Translations under genes and position numbers: made by a program
Assembly: GCF_017874215.1 (NCBI RefSeq)
Contig: NZ_JAGGLB010000018.1
Coordinates: 62,001 to 126,000 of the forward strand
Direction of reading: 5' to 3'
From: Paenibacillus eucommiae
GTDB lineage: Bacteria; Bacillota; Bacilli; Paenibacillales; NBRC-103111
DNA length: 64,000 nt
Notes under the pieces: model-generated
The model's database searches: none
What the model saw: the letters and a program-made list of their open reading frames with translations, nothing else
What the model was told of the DNA's origin: nothing
Shown: positions 52,361-60,986 of the stretch, piece by piece
Numbering within the stretch: the first letter of the stretch is position 1
How the letters are laid out: the number at the start of each line of letters is the position of its first letter

Positions 52361-52419
52361 TATCATAAATATAGTATACTCATTCACTGATCAAAATTCA
52401 AGGTACGGTATTCATCGTT

Positions 52420-52615
52420 ACGGACACCAGAGAGCTTATTTGCCGTAATTCCTCCTATTTAGGAAAGCTAACGGACATCAGATCCTCTATTTGGATAAAA
52501 AAGATCCCATTTCCCCCCAGCCAAGGTTATTAACGTACCTCATGCCCGTAAAAACCAAAAAGAACCTTAAAACTCACAGATAACGTACCTCCTGTCCGTA
52601 AGCTGCTTTTGATAT
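52420..52615. repeat. Cluster of TAACGGACA-type short repeats
   Basis: Related motifs (TTACGGACACCAGAG, TAACGGACATCAGATC, and AACGTACCTCATGCCCGTAA twice with variation) lie in the gap upstream of the methyltransferase promoter. The same TAACGGACATCAG word occurs inside the inverted-repeat insertion at 42.8-43.1 kb. No gene is seen in 52,361-52,680. Confidence 0.5.
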
Positions 52616-52693
52616 GCTCTGTCCCCGTCTGGACCAGTCTCTTTCTTATTGAGGAGCAATCGTTACATGACCAGCACAACTATCAACAAAAAT

Positions 52694-52726
52694 AAGCTGA
52701 CTCTATGAAGACATAGAAATCAGCTT
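52694..52726 (-). terminator. Rho-independent terminator of tRNA-Gln
   Basis: Stem AAGCTGA..TCTATG/CATAGA..TCAGCTT with a 4-nt loop, followed on the minus strand by ATTTTTG. Confidence 0.8.
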
Positions 52727-52745
52727 ATCTTTATTGTCCAACTAA

Positions 52746-52817
52746 CTGGGAATCTAGGATTTGAACCTAGGCATGACGGAGTCAAAGTCCGTTGCCTTAC
52801 CGCTTGGCTAATCCCCA
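52746..52817 (-). tRNA. tRNA-Gln (anticodon TTG)
   Basis: 72 nt. Acceptor stem TGGGGAT/ATTCCCA with discriminator G, D-loop TTAGCCAAGCGGTAAGGC, anticodon arm CGGACTTTGACTCCG with TTG at the loop centre, T-arm CTAGGTTCAAATCCTAG. CCA is not encoded. It stands alone between the SLH gene's terminator and its own terminator. Confidence 0.95.
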
Positions 52818-52910
52818 TCGAAGAGGAAACTAACTGGGATTGAATTTGCTAATACTTGTTTATTTTGTGCAAAAGGTTTAGAAATATACATCTACCATGG
52901 ATTTTCTGAG

Positions 52911-52955
52911 AAAAAAAGAAAAACGCAGCCCATGCTGTTACAGCATGAGACTGCG
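52911..52955 (-). terminator. Rho-independent terminator of the SLH gene
   Basis: Stem CGCAG.C.CATGCTGT/ACAGCATG.GCTGCG with a 2-nt loop region, then TTTTTCTTTTTTTC on the minus strand. Confidence 0.9.
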
Positions 52956-53022
52956 CTTTTCGATTCTAACCATTTTCATAGTAATGCCTTATATTTGTTA
53001 TATTGATATCTATTTGTTGTTC

Positions 53023-54255
53023 TTACTTAACCTCAATCGTCGTTACCACTTGATCCTTGCCCTTCAATTCAATCAGATGTCCTTGGACAAATTGGGCGAG
53101 GTTGCCAGTGATTTGCACATTCGGACTTACATTGTAAAAAGTAGTCTGGTTGTTGCCATTAATATTTTGTGTAATGGAAATGGTTGCGATTGAACCGTTA
53201 GTATTCAGCGTAGTTGCATTGAGTGTTCCAACAGCACTAAAGTTGTTGTTTACAGCACCCTGCTTTACAACCTCTACAAAAATAACGAGATTATTGTAGC
53301 TGCGTACTTTGACTTGGTCACCAACCTGTAGGGCAGATGGATTAACTTTTACGCCTCCACGGAAAATAAATGCGTTAGGATCGAGTACCAGTTGAACCGT
53401 GCTGCCATTTTTCGTAATTGGAAGTACGTTGTTAGCCACAGCTGCTGCTACTGTTCCAGTTACAGTGTCTTTTTCGCCGAATTGTTCTCCCGTACGATCC
53501 AGCAAAGCAGCCAACTGTGCGCGAGTAACATTATCATTAGGTCTGAAGGTATTGTCTTCGAATCCATCGATCAATCCTTTGGAAATCGCGACAGCTACGT
53601 ATCCGACAGAGCCGGCAGGAACTTTATCCGCATCTTTAAAAGGCAGCTTTTCATTCATCTTGGCTTTTGCTTCACCCTCAAGCTTCAGTGCTTTAACCAA
53701 AAGGGTAGTTGCCCACAGACGGTCCGCATTTTTTTGCGGTTGGACGGATGTGTCATTTTCGTTGAACAGATCATTTTTTAGAGCCACAGCCACATAACCG
53801 ACTGCCCAGCTTGGGATCTTGTCCGCATCTTTGAAATTCAGCTTCGTTGCCATTTCAGCCGGTGATTCTGCTTGCTCACGCAGACCCATTAATCTGACCG
53901 CTGCTGTGATAGCTTCAATGCGGGAAATTACATTGTAAGGCTTAAACGTGCCGTCTTCATATCCTTCAAAAATTCTTTGGGAAGCCAGGCTTGCAATATA
54001 TCTCAGAGCCCATTCAATATCCTTGCCTTTCAGATCGTCAAAATTAATGCGGATTTCATTCTTTTTGTCATTCTTGTTGTTATTCTTGTTATCGTTCTTG
54101 TTGTTCTTATTTTTGCTTTGATCATTTTTAGTGTAGGAGTTACCTTTATTATCGTTGTAATCTTTCCCATGGGCAAAAGCAGCTGTGCCGCCTCCCAATA
54201 CCATCGTTAGCGCCAAGCCAGTGGCTACAAGCTTTTTAAATAAAATTTTCTTCAT
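53023..54255 (-). CDS. SLH-domain surface protein
   Basis: 410 residues. Signal peptide MKKILFKKLVATGLALTMVL...AAFA (cleavage near 28), an Asn/Lys/Asp-rich spacer of about 35 residues, then three S-layer homology domains: LKGKDIEWALRYIASLASQ..FEGYEDGTFKP, FKDADKIPSWAVGYVAVALKN and FKDADKVPAGSVGYVAVAISKG..GFEDNTFRPNDNVTRAQLAALL. The 150-residue C-terminal part (GTVAAAVANNVLPITKNGSTVQLVLD...) resembles small beta domains often called DUF5666. It should anchor to pyruvylated cell-wall polymer. ATG 54255 follows AAGGAG by 10 nt. The longer reading to 54297 would hide the signal peptide. Confidence 0.9.
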   Translation of the reverse strand: MKKILFKKLVATGLALTMVLGGGTAAFAHGKDYNDNKGNSYTKNDQSKNKNNKNDNKNNNKNDKKNEIRINFDDLKGKDIEWALRYIASLASQRIFEGYEDGTFKPYNVISRIEAITAAVRLMGLREQAESPAEMATKLNFKDADKIPSWAVGYVAVALKNDLFNENDTSVQPQKNADRLWATTLLVKALKLEGEAKAKMNEKLPFKDADKVPAGSVGYVAVAISKGLIDGFEDNTFRPNDNVTRAQLAALLDRTGEQFGEKDTVTGTVAAAVANNVLPITKNGSTVQLVLDPNAFIFRGGVKVNPSALQVGDQVKVRSYNNLVIFVEVVKQGAVNNNFSAVGTLNATTLNTNGSIATISITQNINGNNQTTFYNVSPNVQITGNLAQFVQGHLIELKGKDQVVTTIEVK

Positions 54256-54477
54256 CAAGTTCCCGCTCCTTATTCGAATTATGATAGTGACCAGCAATGT
54301 TACATAAGGACCTTCGCGAAGGGTTCCTGGTTATGCTACAAAGGTTCGCCCATATCTTTTTGTTTTGGGGGGTCTTGATAAAGAAATTAAAATTACATAC
54401 CATCCACACAAGAAATCCAGATAAATTAATGCTAAGGAGCTTGTAAATTCAGAAGCATGGAAGCTGCTTAAAACAGT

Positions 54478-55020
54478 TTAAAACAGCTTAAAATGAATTA
54501 AAATTGAATCCTCATTAAAAAGCAGTTCACGAATTCCCAGTGGTTTCGGCAAGCTCTCGTCCAAAGGAATACGTATCGGTTCCAGATGAAAGTAAGAGTT
54601 TGGGATCTGAAAGTTTTTAATTCGAGTTTCCAAATGTTCAATCTCCAGAACAGGACTATCCCACTCCAGTTGAAAAAAAAGCTTAGCTGCTATCTGCACC
54701 TTGTTCTTCCAACGCAAGTTTACATCGGCCTCAACGAGAGGTCCTTGAAGATGAATCTGTGCCCCTAAGATTTCCACGTCATTCATAGCATCCGTTTGCA
54801 GGGCTAGCTGCTTCTTGAGCAGATTGTTAATATCTTCTTCGGTAAGTTGAACCTCCATCTTACGCTTTTTCACCATATCGGCGACCTTATCCATGATCAC
54901 TATTTCTTTATATTGCAGATTCAACGCTTGATCCGGCTTCACATAAACGATTAGAACACCAATAAGTATGATCAAAAGAATGATGATTCCCGTCACCGTC
55001 AAAATAAGCTTCTTCCACAT
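54478..55020 (-). CDS. Membrane-anchored protein resembling YpmS
   Basis: 180 residues. N-terminal membrane helix LILTVTGIIILLIILIGVLIVYV, then an extracellular beta-rich domain with LTEEDINNLLKKQL and a strand series ending LLFNEDSILIHFKLF. Layout and the LTEedlN motif recall YpmS/DUF2140 proteins of Firmicutes, whose function is unknown. It is downstream of no obvious partner. Divergent from the transposase remnant. Confidence 0.6.
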   Translation of the reverse strand: MWKKLILTVTGIIILLIILIGVLIVYVKPDQALNLQYKEIVIMDKVADMVKKRKMEVQLTEEDINNLLKKQLALQTDAMNDVEILGAQIHLQGPLVEADVNLRWKNKVQIAAKLFFQLEWDSPVLEIEHLETRIKNFQIPNSYFHLEPIRIPLDESLPKPLGIRELLFNEDSILIHFKLF

Positions 55021-55219
55021 CTATATCCACCCTCCTCTTCCCACTATAAGTCAAGCTGGTGCACGATGCTGCAGAGTTATGAGCCAGAAATGCAAATGTT
55101 ATATGTTAATGAAAAGCAACCAAATTCAGCCGAAACAGGGACGAAATATCCCTTTTACTCACAAATACTCTCGTTTATGTGGTAAAATGTTACCATCACT
55201 ATTTGGGGGAGGTTTTCCT

Positions 55220-56053
55220 GTGAAGCCACCGGTTCATTATAAATCATTTGATCTAACTTCCTTTGCGGATTTGCACGTCTATTCCAAACTTCCTCCACAT
55301 TCCTACTGGAGCCAGATTGAAAAGAAGATCGATTTTACATACGCCGACCTGTTGTGTGCCTTTCTCTACAGTAGTCACGGCCAGCATCCCTATGCCCCTT
55401 CACTCAAGCTCAAGATTCGCCTCGTTCAAGTCTACTACAATCTTTCGGATCGATTAACAGAAGAAAAGATCTTCGGGGACTTGTTCATCAAACGATTCCT
55501 CGGTTTACCGGTAGAATTTTTCGGTTTTGACCACAGCACGACCGCACTGGATCACCATCGCATAGGACTGGCCCTCTTTCATGCCTCCCACCTCTACATT
55601 CTCGCTCAAATGTACAGCTTGGGGCTATGGGGCGAACGGGGGAAATCCTGGATTGTCGACTCGTTCGCCTGCCAGCCCGGAATGGCCATGGTCGGTGCGC
55701 ATCGCTTGATCCAGCAGGCCATGCTCCGTATGCTGCAGCAGTTGAAACGTGCCTATCCCGCCCTCTACCACTTGGCTCAACAAAACCTTCTGCTCGATGC
55801 GTTGACAGTGCGCATGCCGGCGAAAGCCGAGATCCGCGATCAACTGCTGATTTTCAGCAAACAGGTCACTCAAGCCCATGCCTTGCTAAAATGGTTTCAA
55901 ACACCGGATGTCGCGAAGTCGTTCGCCGAATGGACGAACCAGCCGGCACAACAGAAGTCATTGCAGCTACAGGCCAAGCTCCGCCAAATACTGGCGGAAA
56001 ACAGTCGGCCTCCTGCACCCGATGACGGTACGTCTGTTCCGCTCGAAATTTAA
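55220..56053 (+). pseudogene. Truncated IS1182-like transposase
   Basis: A GTG start with GGGGGAGG before it opens 277 codons resembling the N-terminal half of IS1182-type transposases (FDLTSFADLHVYSKLPPHSYWSQIEKKIDF, then the conserved FSLKQVTQAHALL-like helix region near the end). The DDE catalytic half expected after residue 280 is missing: the frame stops at 56053 and no other frame continues it. No inverted repeat pair was found around it. It is a dead insertion sequence fragment. Confidence 0.65.
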
Positions 56054-56230
56054 CAGCCTTCCGCTGACGCTGGTGCCCTCTCGTCCGGTGCAGCCGGGAA
56101 ACACAGAAAGTATAAATATGTTCGATAGGTGAGCAAGAGCTGCAAGAACTGTGAATAAAAGATATGATCGTGCAAGAAAGAATCCAATGTTCAAAACATG
56201 CAAAATGTCTACAGCCATAAAAATGAAGGA

Positions 56231-56265
56231 TTGCGGAGACAGATTTCATACACCTGCCTCCGCAA
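56231..56265 (-). terminator. Possible terminator of the helicase gene
   Basis: Stem TTGCGGAG.CAG/CTG.CTCCGCAA, followed on the minus strand by CCTTCATTTTTATGG. The T-run is broken. It lies 70 bp beyond the helicase stop. Confidence 0.5.
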
Positions 56266-56334
56266 TCCTGTTCTGTTGCCATTACTTTTATTGTTATTGT
56301 TACTGCTGCTGTTGCTGCCTTCTCGTTGCTTCCG

Positions 56335-57852
56335 CTACTCCTGCTCGCGCTTCGCCTTGAGCCACTTCGGCGCGCCCTTGTTCTTGCGCTCACGCTCGCG
56401 CGCAGCCTTGCTCTGGCCGGGCTTCTTCCCGGCCTCTCGCTTGCCGGCGCTGGCGCCACCAGCACCGCCGGCTCCCGCCGCAGCAGCCGAAGCCGCAGCG
56501 CCAGCAACAGCCGCTGGCTTCGCGACTGCGGCACTGCCGCGGACGGCCTCGCCCGCGGCTTCGGCACTTGCGCTTCGCGCGGCTGGCGCGCCGCTAACAG
56601 CGCTGACCCGCGCTGCGCCTGCGTCTGCTCTGCCGCGCGCCGATGCCTGCACATCGCCGCCCGCAGGCCGGGAAGCGGCTGCTTTGCGGTCGCGCCTCGC
56701 GGACGCGCTGCGGTCATCTGCCGGGTCGACAACCCGGCCGTCGTACATGGCCTTCGGCGCAATCGTGATGCCGAGGGCCCGCTCGAACTTATCGAGGATG
56801 AAGAGCTCCTTCCTCGTAATGATCGAAATGGCCGTGCCCTTGCGGCCCATTCGGCCAGTCCGGCCGACACGATGGAGGTAATGCTCCGCGTTCAGCGCAG
56901 GGTCCAAATGGAATACATGTGTAACCCCTTCAATGTCCAAGCCTCTTGCGGCAATATCCGTAGCTAACAGCAGCTGGAACTTTCCTTCGCGGAAATCAGC
57001 CATAACCTTGGCGCGTTCCTGCTTCCCTGCTTCACCGTACAGAGCCTCTACAGATAGCCCTACATACTGCAGCTTGCCCACAACCTCAGAAATATCAGCC
57101 GTAGCATTAATAAATACAATCGCAGAAGTAGGATTAATCAATCTCACGAGCTTCCGCAGCGTATCAATTTTATCCCGTTCATCACTCACAAAATAAAAAT
57201 GCTCCAGCGTCTCCGCTGTGAGCTGCTCCGGATTGATGCGGATAACCACAGGCTCGTTCATCCATATACGGGCGGCTTCAGCAATTTTGGCCGGAATCGT
57301 AGCGGATACGAAGACAACCTGCCTAGATTTTAGCATCCCCTTCAGCAATGTCTCCACTTCATTCAGAGAGCCCAGCTCGAACACTTGATCAACCTCATCA
57401 ACAATGACCATCTCAATATGATGAAGGCTGAGCTTTTTCAGCTTTACAAGCTCAATAATGCGTCCCGGCGTACCCACAACAATATGCGGATGCAGCTTCA
57501 GCTTATCCAGCTGACGGGTTATAGCAGCTCCACCGATAAGCGCTTGAGCACGAATGGGTCCACCTTCAATCAGCCTTTCGGTTTCCTGGATGATTTGCAT
57601 TCCGAGCTCTCGGGTAGGCACCAAAACAAGCACCTGAACCTTCTTCTGCTGGGCATCAATCCGTTGGAGTGCCGGCAATAAATACGCTAGTGTCTTCCCT
57701 GTGCCTGTTTGGGACTGCACAATTGTATCCTTACCCTCAGCAATCGCTGGAATCGCCTCCAGCTGAATTGGAGTTGGCTGATCTACACCTTTTTCCTGGA
57801 GTCTATCGATATATTTCCGGTCAACTAATAGTTCTTCAAAACTCTTACTCAC
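56335..57852 (-). CDS. DEAD-box family RNA helicase with Ala/Gly-rich tail
   Basis: 505 residues. Q motif QPTPIQLEAIP, I SQTGTGKT, Ia PTRELGMQ, Ib TPGR, II VDEVD (DEVD instead of DEAD), III SAT, IV VFIN, V RGLDIEGV, VI HRVGRTGR. The core (1-375) resembles YfmL, which acts in ribosome assembly. The end KNKGAPKWLKAKRE is shared with that group. Between them a tail of about 125 residues is almost only Ala, Gly, Arg, Ser and Lys, and its DNA (56.35-56.72 kb) is far richer in G+C than its surroundings. Such a basic tail may bind RNA (inference). Confidence 0.9.
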   Translation of the reverse strand: MSKSFEELLVDRKYIDRLQEKGVDQPTPIQLEAIPAIAEGKDTIVQSQTGTGKTLAYLLPALQRIDAQQKKVQVLVLVPTRELGMQIIQETERLIEGGPIRAQALIGGAAITRQLDKLKLHPHIVVGTPGRIIELVKLKKLSLHHIEMVIVDEVDQVFELGSLNEVETLLKGMLKSRQVVFVSATIPAKIAEAARIWMNEPVVIRINPEQLTAETLEHFYFVSDERDKIDTLRKLVRLINPTSAIVFINATADISEVVGKLQYVGLSVEALYGEAGKQERAKVMADFREGKFQLLLATDIAARGLDIEGVTHVFHLDPALNAEHYLHRVGRTGRMGRKGTAISIITRKELFILDKFERALGITIAPKAMYDGRVVDPADDRSASARRDRKAAASRPAGGDVQASARGRADAGAARVSAVSGAPAARSASAEAAGEAVRGSAAVAKPAAVAGAAASAAAAGAGGAGGASAGKREAGKKPGQSKAARERERKNKGAPKWLKAKREQE

Positions 57853-58014
57853 TTTGCAGCCTCTTCCCTTATTCCTTTTTACCCATTATAAGCCACACCC
57901 GATCACGACACAAATCGACTTTTCTGCAATCATCATTAATAGAGAGCTCTGCGAAGCAAAATAACAACAGTTTCTATTAAAACTTATTTTTCAAAAGCTG
58001 ACGATTCTTCTATT

Positions 58015-58048
58015 CAAAAACCCCACTTAGCACGTTGCTCAAAAGTGG
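58015..58048 (-). terminator. Terminator of the alanyl-tRNA synthetase gene
   Basis: Minus strand CCACTT...AAGTGG with an inner AGCA/TGCT stem, then GGTTTTTG. Confidence 0.65.
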
Positions 58049-58080
58049 TAAAAGCCTATTTATTGAACTAACTTTCCTCG

Positions 58081-59874
58081 TTAGCGTAAAGCATCAGTGC
58101 TTTCAAGTACTGCCTTTATCCTCCTTACGCTAGAAGACGAGCTCTCTTCCTTAACAATTTTAAAAGTACCAAGGTCAGCCGTATTCACCGCGTGAGGACC
58201 GCCGCATATCTCTTTGGAGAATTTGCCCATCGTATATACTTTTACCATCTGGCCATACTTGCTCTCGAATAGACCAATAGCCCCTGTTCTACGTGCATCT
58301 TCAAGCGTCATCTCTTCGAACGTAATCCCGACGCCTTCGGCAATCGCTTCATTGACCAGCCGCTCGGTTGCCACGATCTCTTCTTCAGTCATTTTACGAT
58401 GGAACGAAAAATCAAAGCGCAGTCTCTCAGCCGTTATATTGCTGCCCTTTTGCGCCACCTCATCTCCGAGAACCTTTCGTAGTGCAGCATGCAGAAGATG
58501 AGTTGCCGTATGCAGATTTGCCGTCTGTGCAGAATTATCTGCTAAACCGCCTTTAAACTTTTGGGCTGCTCCGGCTTGAGATAACTCTCTATGCTTCTGA
58601 AATTTCTCTAGATATCCTTCCAGATCGATGGCGATGGAACGCTCTGTTGCCAGTTCCATGGTCAATTCGATGGGAAACCCATACGTATCATAAAGTTTGA
58701 ATGCAGCTGCACCGTCTATTTGACCATTTACTAATGAAATCGAAAGCTTATCGAATTCACGAAGTCCCTGCGCGAGCGTTTTTTGAAAACGAGCTTCTTC
58801 CGCCTGGAGTTCCCTAATAATTTTATCGCGATTGCTTTGCAGCTCTGGGTATATTAGCTCGTACTTGTCAATCACAGCGCTAGCGATATCCGCTAGACCG
58901 CCTTCTTGAATACTCAATTGCATTGCGAAACTAACAGCTCGGCGAATCAATCTTCGCAGCACATAGCCTTGGTCGACATTAGACGGAGTAATGCCGTAAT
59001 TATCACCAAGGATAAATACTGCCGTGCGGGTATGATCCGCAACAACTCGATACGCTTTGGGTTGATTTTCGTATGCCGTCTCCGACAGTTCTGCAATTCG
59101 TGAGAATATCGTAGTAAACAGGTCGCTATCATAGACTGTTCCTCCATTCAAAGCGACTAGCACTCTCTCTAAGCCCATTCCCGTATCGACGTTTTTTTGA
59201 TCAAGCGGTTCAAACTTTCCCTCCGCCGTTTTGTTATATTTCATAAATACATTATTCCAGAATTCAACATAGCGCCCACATCCACATGCTGGCGAACATG
59301 TAGGACCGCAACGTTCTTTATCCGAGATAATGAAGATTTCCGTATCGGGACCGCAAGGACCTGTTTGACCTGCTGGCCCCCACCAATTATCGGCTCTAGG
59401 CAAGAAGAAGATCTCTGCCTCACATTGACCTAATGCACACCATATCTCGTACGACTCCTGATCACGGGGAGCATCATCATCTCCTTCGAATACAGTAACC
59501 GCAATTTTATGCTTGGGTATATCGAGCCAGTTCGGCGAAGTGACGAACTCCCAACTCCACGATATGGATTCATGTTTGAAATAATCGCCAAGTGACCAGT
59601 TGCCCATCATCTCAAAAAAGGTGCAATGGGTATCATCACCGACTTCATCTATATCCACAGTACGTATACACTTCTGAACATTGGTTAACCTCGTTCCAGA
59701 TGGATGCTTCTCTCCAAGTAAATAGGGCACCAGCGGGTGCATGCCCGCTGTCGTAAACAATACGGTGGGATCGTTATCGGGTATAACGGAAGCGCTAGAA
59801 ATGACGGCATGACCTTTTTCTTGAAAAAACTGAATATACTTCGCTCTAATCTCTTCAGATGTATACAGTTTCAT
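58081..59874 (-). CDS. alaS: Short alanyl-tRNA synthetase lacking the C-terminal domain
   Basis: 597 residues against about 870 for full AlaRS. Class II core: TAGMHPLVPYLLGEKHPSG (motif 1 region), FFEMMGNWSLGDYFK (motif 2) and GMGLERVL (motif 3). A Cys-rich insert CGPTCSPACGCGRYVEFW could bind zinc. The editing domain shows HTATHLLHAAL and CGGPHAV (four metal ligands). It stops right after the editing domain, so the DHHA1/C-Ala region is absent. The gene has an intact start, a terminator and a T-box, so this looks like a natural form and not a wreck. Probably a second AlaRS, expressed on alanine-tRNA shortage. Confidence 0.85.
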   Translation of the reverse strand: MKLYTSEEIRAKYIQFFQEKGHAVISSASVIPDNDPTVLFTTAGMHPLVPYLLGEKHPSGTRLTNVQKCIRTVDIDEVGDDTHCTFFEMMGNWSLGDYFKHESISWSWEFVTSPNWLDIPKHKIAVTVFEGDDDAPRDQESYEIWCALGQCEAEIFFLPRADNWWGPAGQTGPCGPDTEIFIISDKERCGPTCSPACGCGRYVEFWNNVFMKYNKTAEGKFEPLDQKNVDTGMGLERVLVALNGGTVYDSDLFTTIFSRIAELSETAYENQPKAYRVVADHTRTAVFILGDNYGITPSNVDQGYVLRRLIRRAVSFAMQLSIQEGGLADIASAVIDKYELIYPELQSNRDKIIRELQAEEARFQKTLAQGLREFDKLSISLVNGQIDGAAAFKLYDTYGFPIELTMELATERSIAIDLEGYLEKFQKHRELSQAGAAQKFKGGLADNSAQTANLHTATHLLHAALRKVLGDEVAQKGSNITAERLRFDFSFHRKMTEEEIVATERLVNEAIAEGVGITFEEMTLEDARRTGAIGLFESKYGQMVKVYTMGKFSKEICGGPHAVNTADLGTFKIVKEESSSSSVRRIKAVLESTDALR

Positions 59875-59906
59875 TGATATTTCTCCTTTTACTCTATTTT
59901 AGACAA

Positions 59907-60095
59907 CAAAAAAACGCCCCAAGATTGGGACGAATTAATCGCGGTACCACCCAAGTTATTGTCTTCGCATTTAGCGATACAATCAGCTCAATTGACTATA
60001 ACGAGTCAAACCGGCGGGCATTAACCGCACTCCTGAACCGGCAACATACTAAGTTTCGTAGGATTTCACACCAAAACATCCCTCTCTGAACGAAA
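59907..60095 (-). ncRNA. T-box riboswitch upstream of alaS
   Basis: The minus strand holds AGAGAG (about 60082-60087), a stem I-like region, the T-box TGGGTGGTACCGCG (59940-59953) and a terminator CGTCCCAATCTTGGGGCG plus seven T (59907-59932). The T-box bulge can pair with uncharged tRNA-Ala acceptor end to open the terminator. A GCC (Ala) codon at 60040-60042 is a plausible specifier, but I could not prove the fold. The remainder, 60,096-60,375, shows nothing. Confidence 0.92.
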
Positions 60096-60375
60096 TATAG
60101 CATATTTTGTTCATTCATTGATTTCATTTATATCATTTCCTAATTATTGTTATTGTAGCCAGTTAGAATTCAGATGTCAATCGTGTATATTAGCAACCTG
60201 CATAATACTCGAAAACCCACTCGTAATTAACGTAAACTGCCCGCTAGTTCAATAAAAAGAACGCTCCCGCGCCTTCGCTTTGGCTACGTCCTCCTCATTA
60301 TATTCCATTTCCAATCACCTATTAAAGAACGTACGCGGGTAGCATGTAGTGCTTAAACAGGGGACTTATCTTAAC

Positions 60376-60786
60376 CTAAGCACTAAGAAAATACTTTATT
60401 TTCTCTGTACACATTTCCCCAAAAATCATACGTAGTGGGGTGAAAATAAAATAATCTACCAGACGTTTCGCCGTCTCGTAATATCGCGCAAGAAGCCTCT
60501 GATCGTCGATCCATTTCCCCTGCTCGTTTGCTGATAAAATTTCCTTTTCAATCAATGCGATTGTAAGCATCGTGCTCTCCGGAGTCGCAATGAGCATTGG
60601 AGATCGTTTCGCCACGTGCTCAGCAAAGTATTTGATCTCCCTGTAATAGCCCATATCACTTGATATCTCAACCACTTCCTTCAAATATTCATAAGCCGGC
60701 CAAAACCGCAGGCACTGCCCAATCATCAGCAGCTGATCTTCCTCGTAGTATTGGTTAGTCTGTTCGATAACCGGCCTCAAATCCAA
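60376..60786 (-). pseudogene. Gfo/Idh/MocA oxidoreductase remnant with internal deletion
   Basis: The frame joins a piece from the end of the Rossmann domain (LLMIGQCLRFWPAYEYLKEVV, normally followed by the C-terminal domain) to a piece from near the C-terminus (GYYREIKYFAEHV...TPESTMLTIALIEKEILSANEQGKW). Some 180 residues between them, and the whole NAD-binding start, are missing. The last 40 codons after GKW are not family sequence. No ribosome site. A sixth member of this family in the window, decayed. Confidence 0.65.
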
Positions 60787-60894
60787 TTCTAGGGTCAGCT
60801 CACTTTGTGAACAAGAGAAGATCGTTGTGCTTCTTGCACTCTGTTGTCATCTTCCCTGACACTGCTCCTGCGATGTCGGGCCCCCTTAAACATA

Positions 60895-60943
60895 AATGAC
60901 CTGTAAGGTGGACACTCACAAAGTGTCCACCTTACAGGTCATT
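60895..60943. repeat. 22-bp perfect inverted repeat
   Basis: AATGACCTGTAAGGTGGACACT and its exact complement are separated by 5 nt. It lies 44 bp beyond the esterase stop. There is no T-run on either side, so it is not a standard terminator. It may protect the mRNA end or be a trace of an insertion. Confidence 0.7.
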
Positions 60944-60986
60944 GTTCATATCATAGATAAAGGGCAATTGCTGTCCAATCTTCCGC

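Noticed and set aside
54256..54477. Riboswitch in the leader of the SLH gene
   Set aside because: A small hairpin is present (54307-54328 region), but it does not match the c-di-GMP or other patterns I know.
55220..56053. Complete insertion sequence
   Set aside because: The catalytic half and inverted ends are missing.
55866..56967. Several ORFs in both strands across the helicase 3' end
   Set aside because: The G+C-rich Ala/Gly tail suppresses stop codons in all frames; only the leftward helicase frame shows family motifs.
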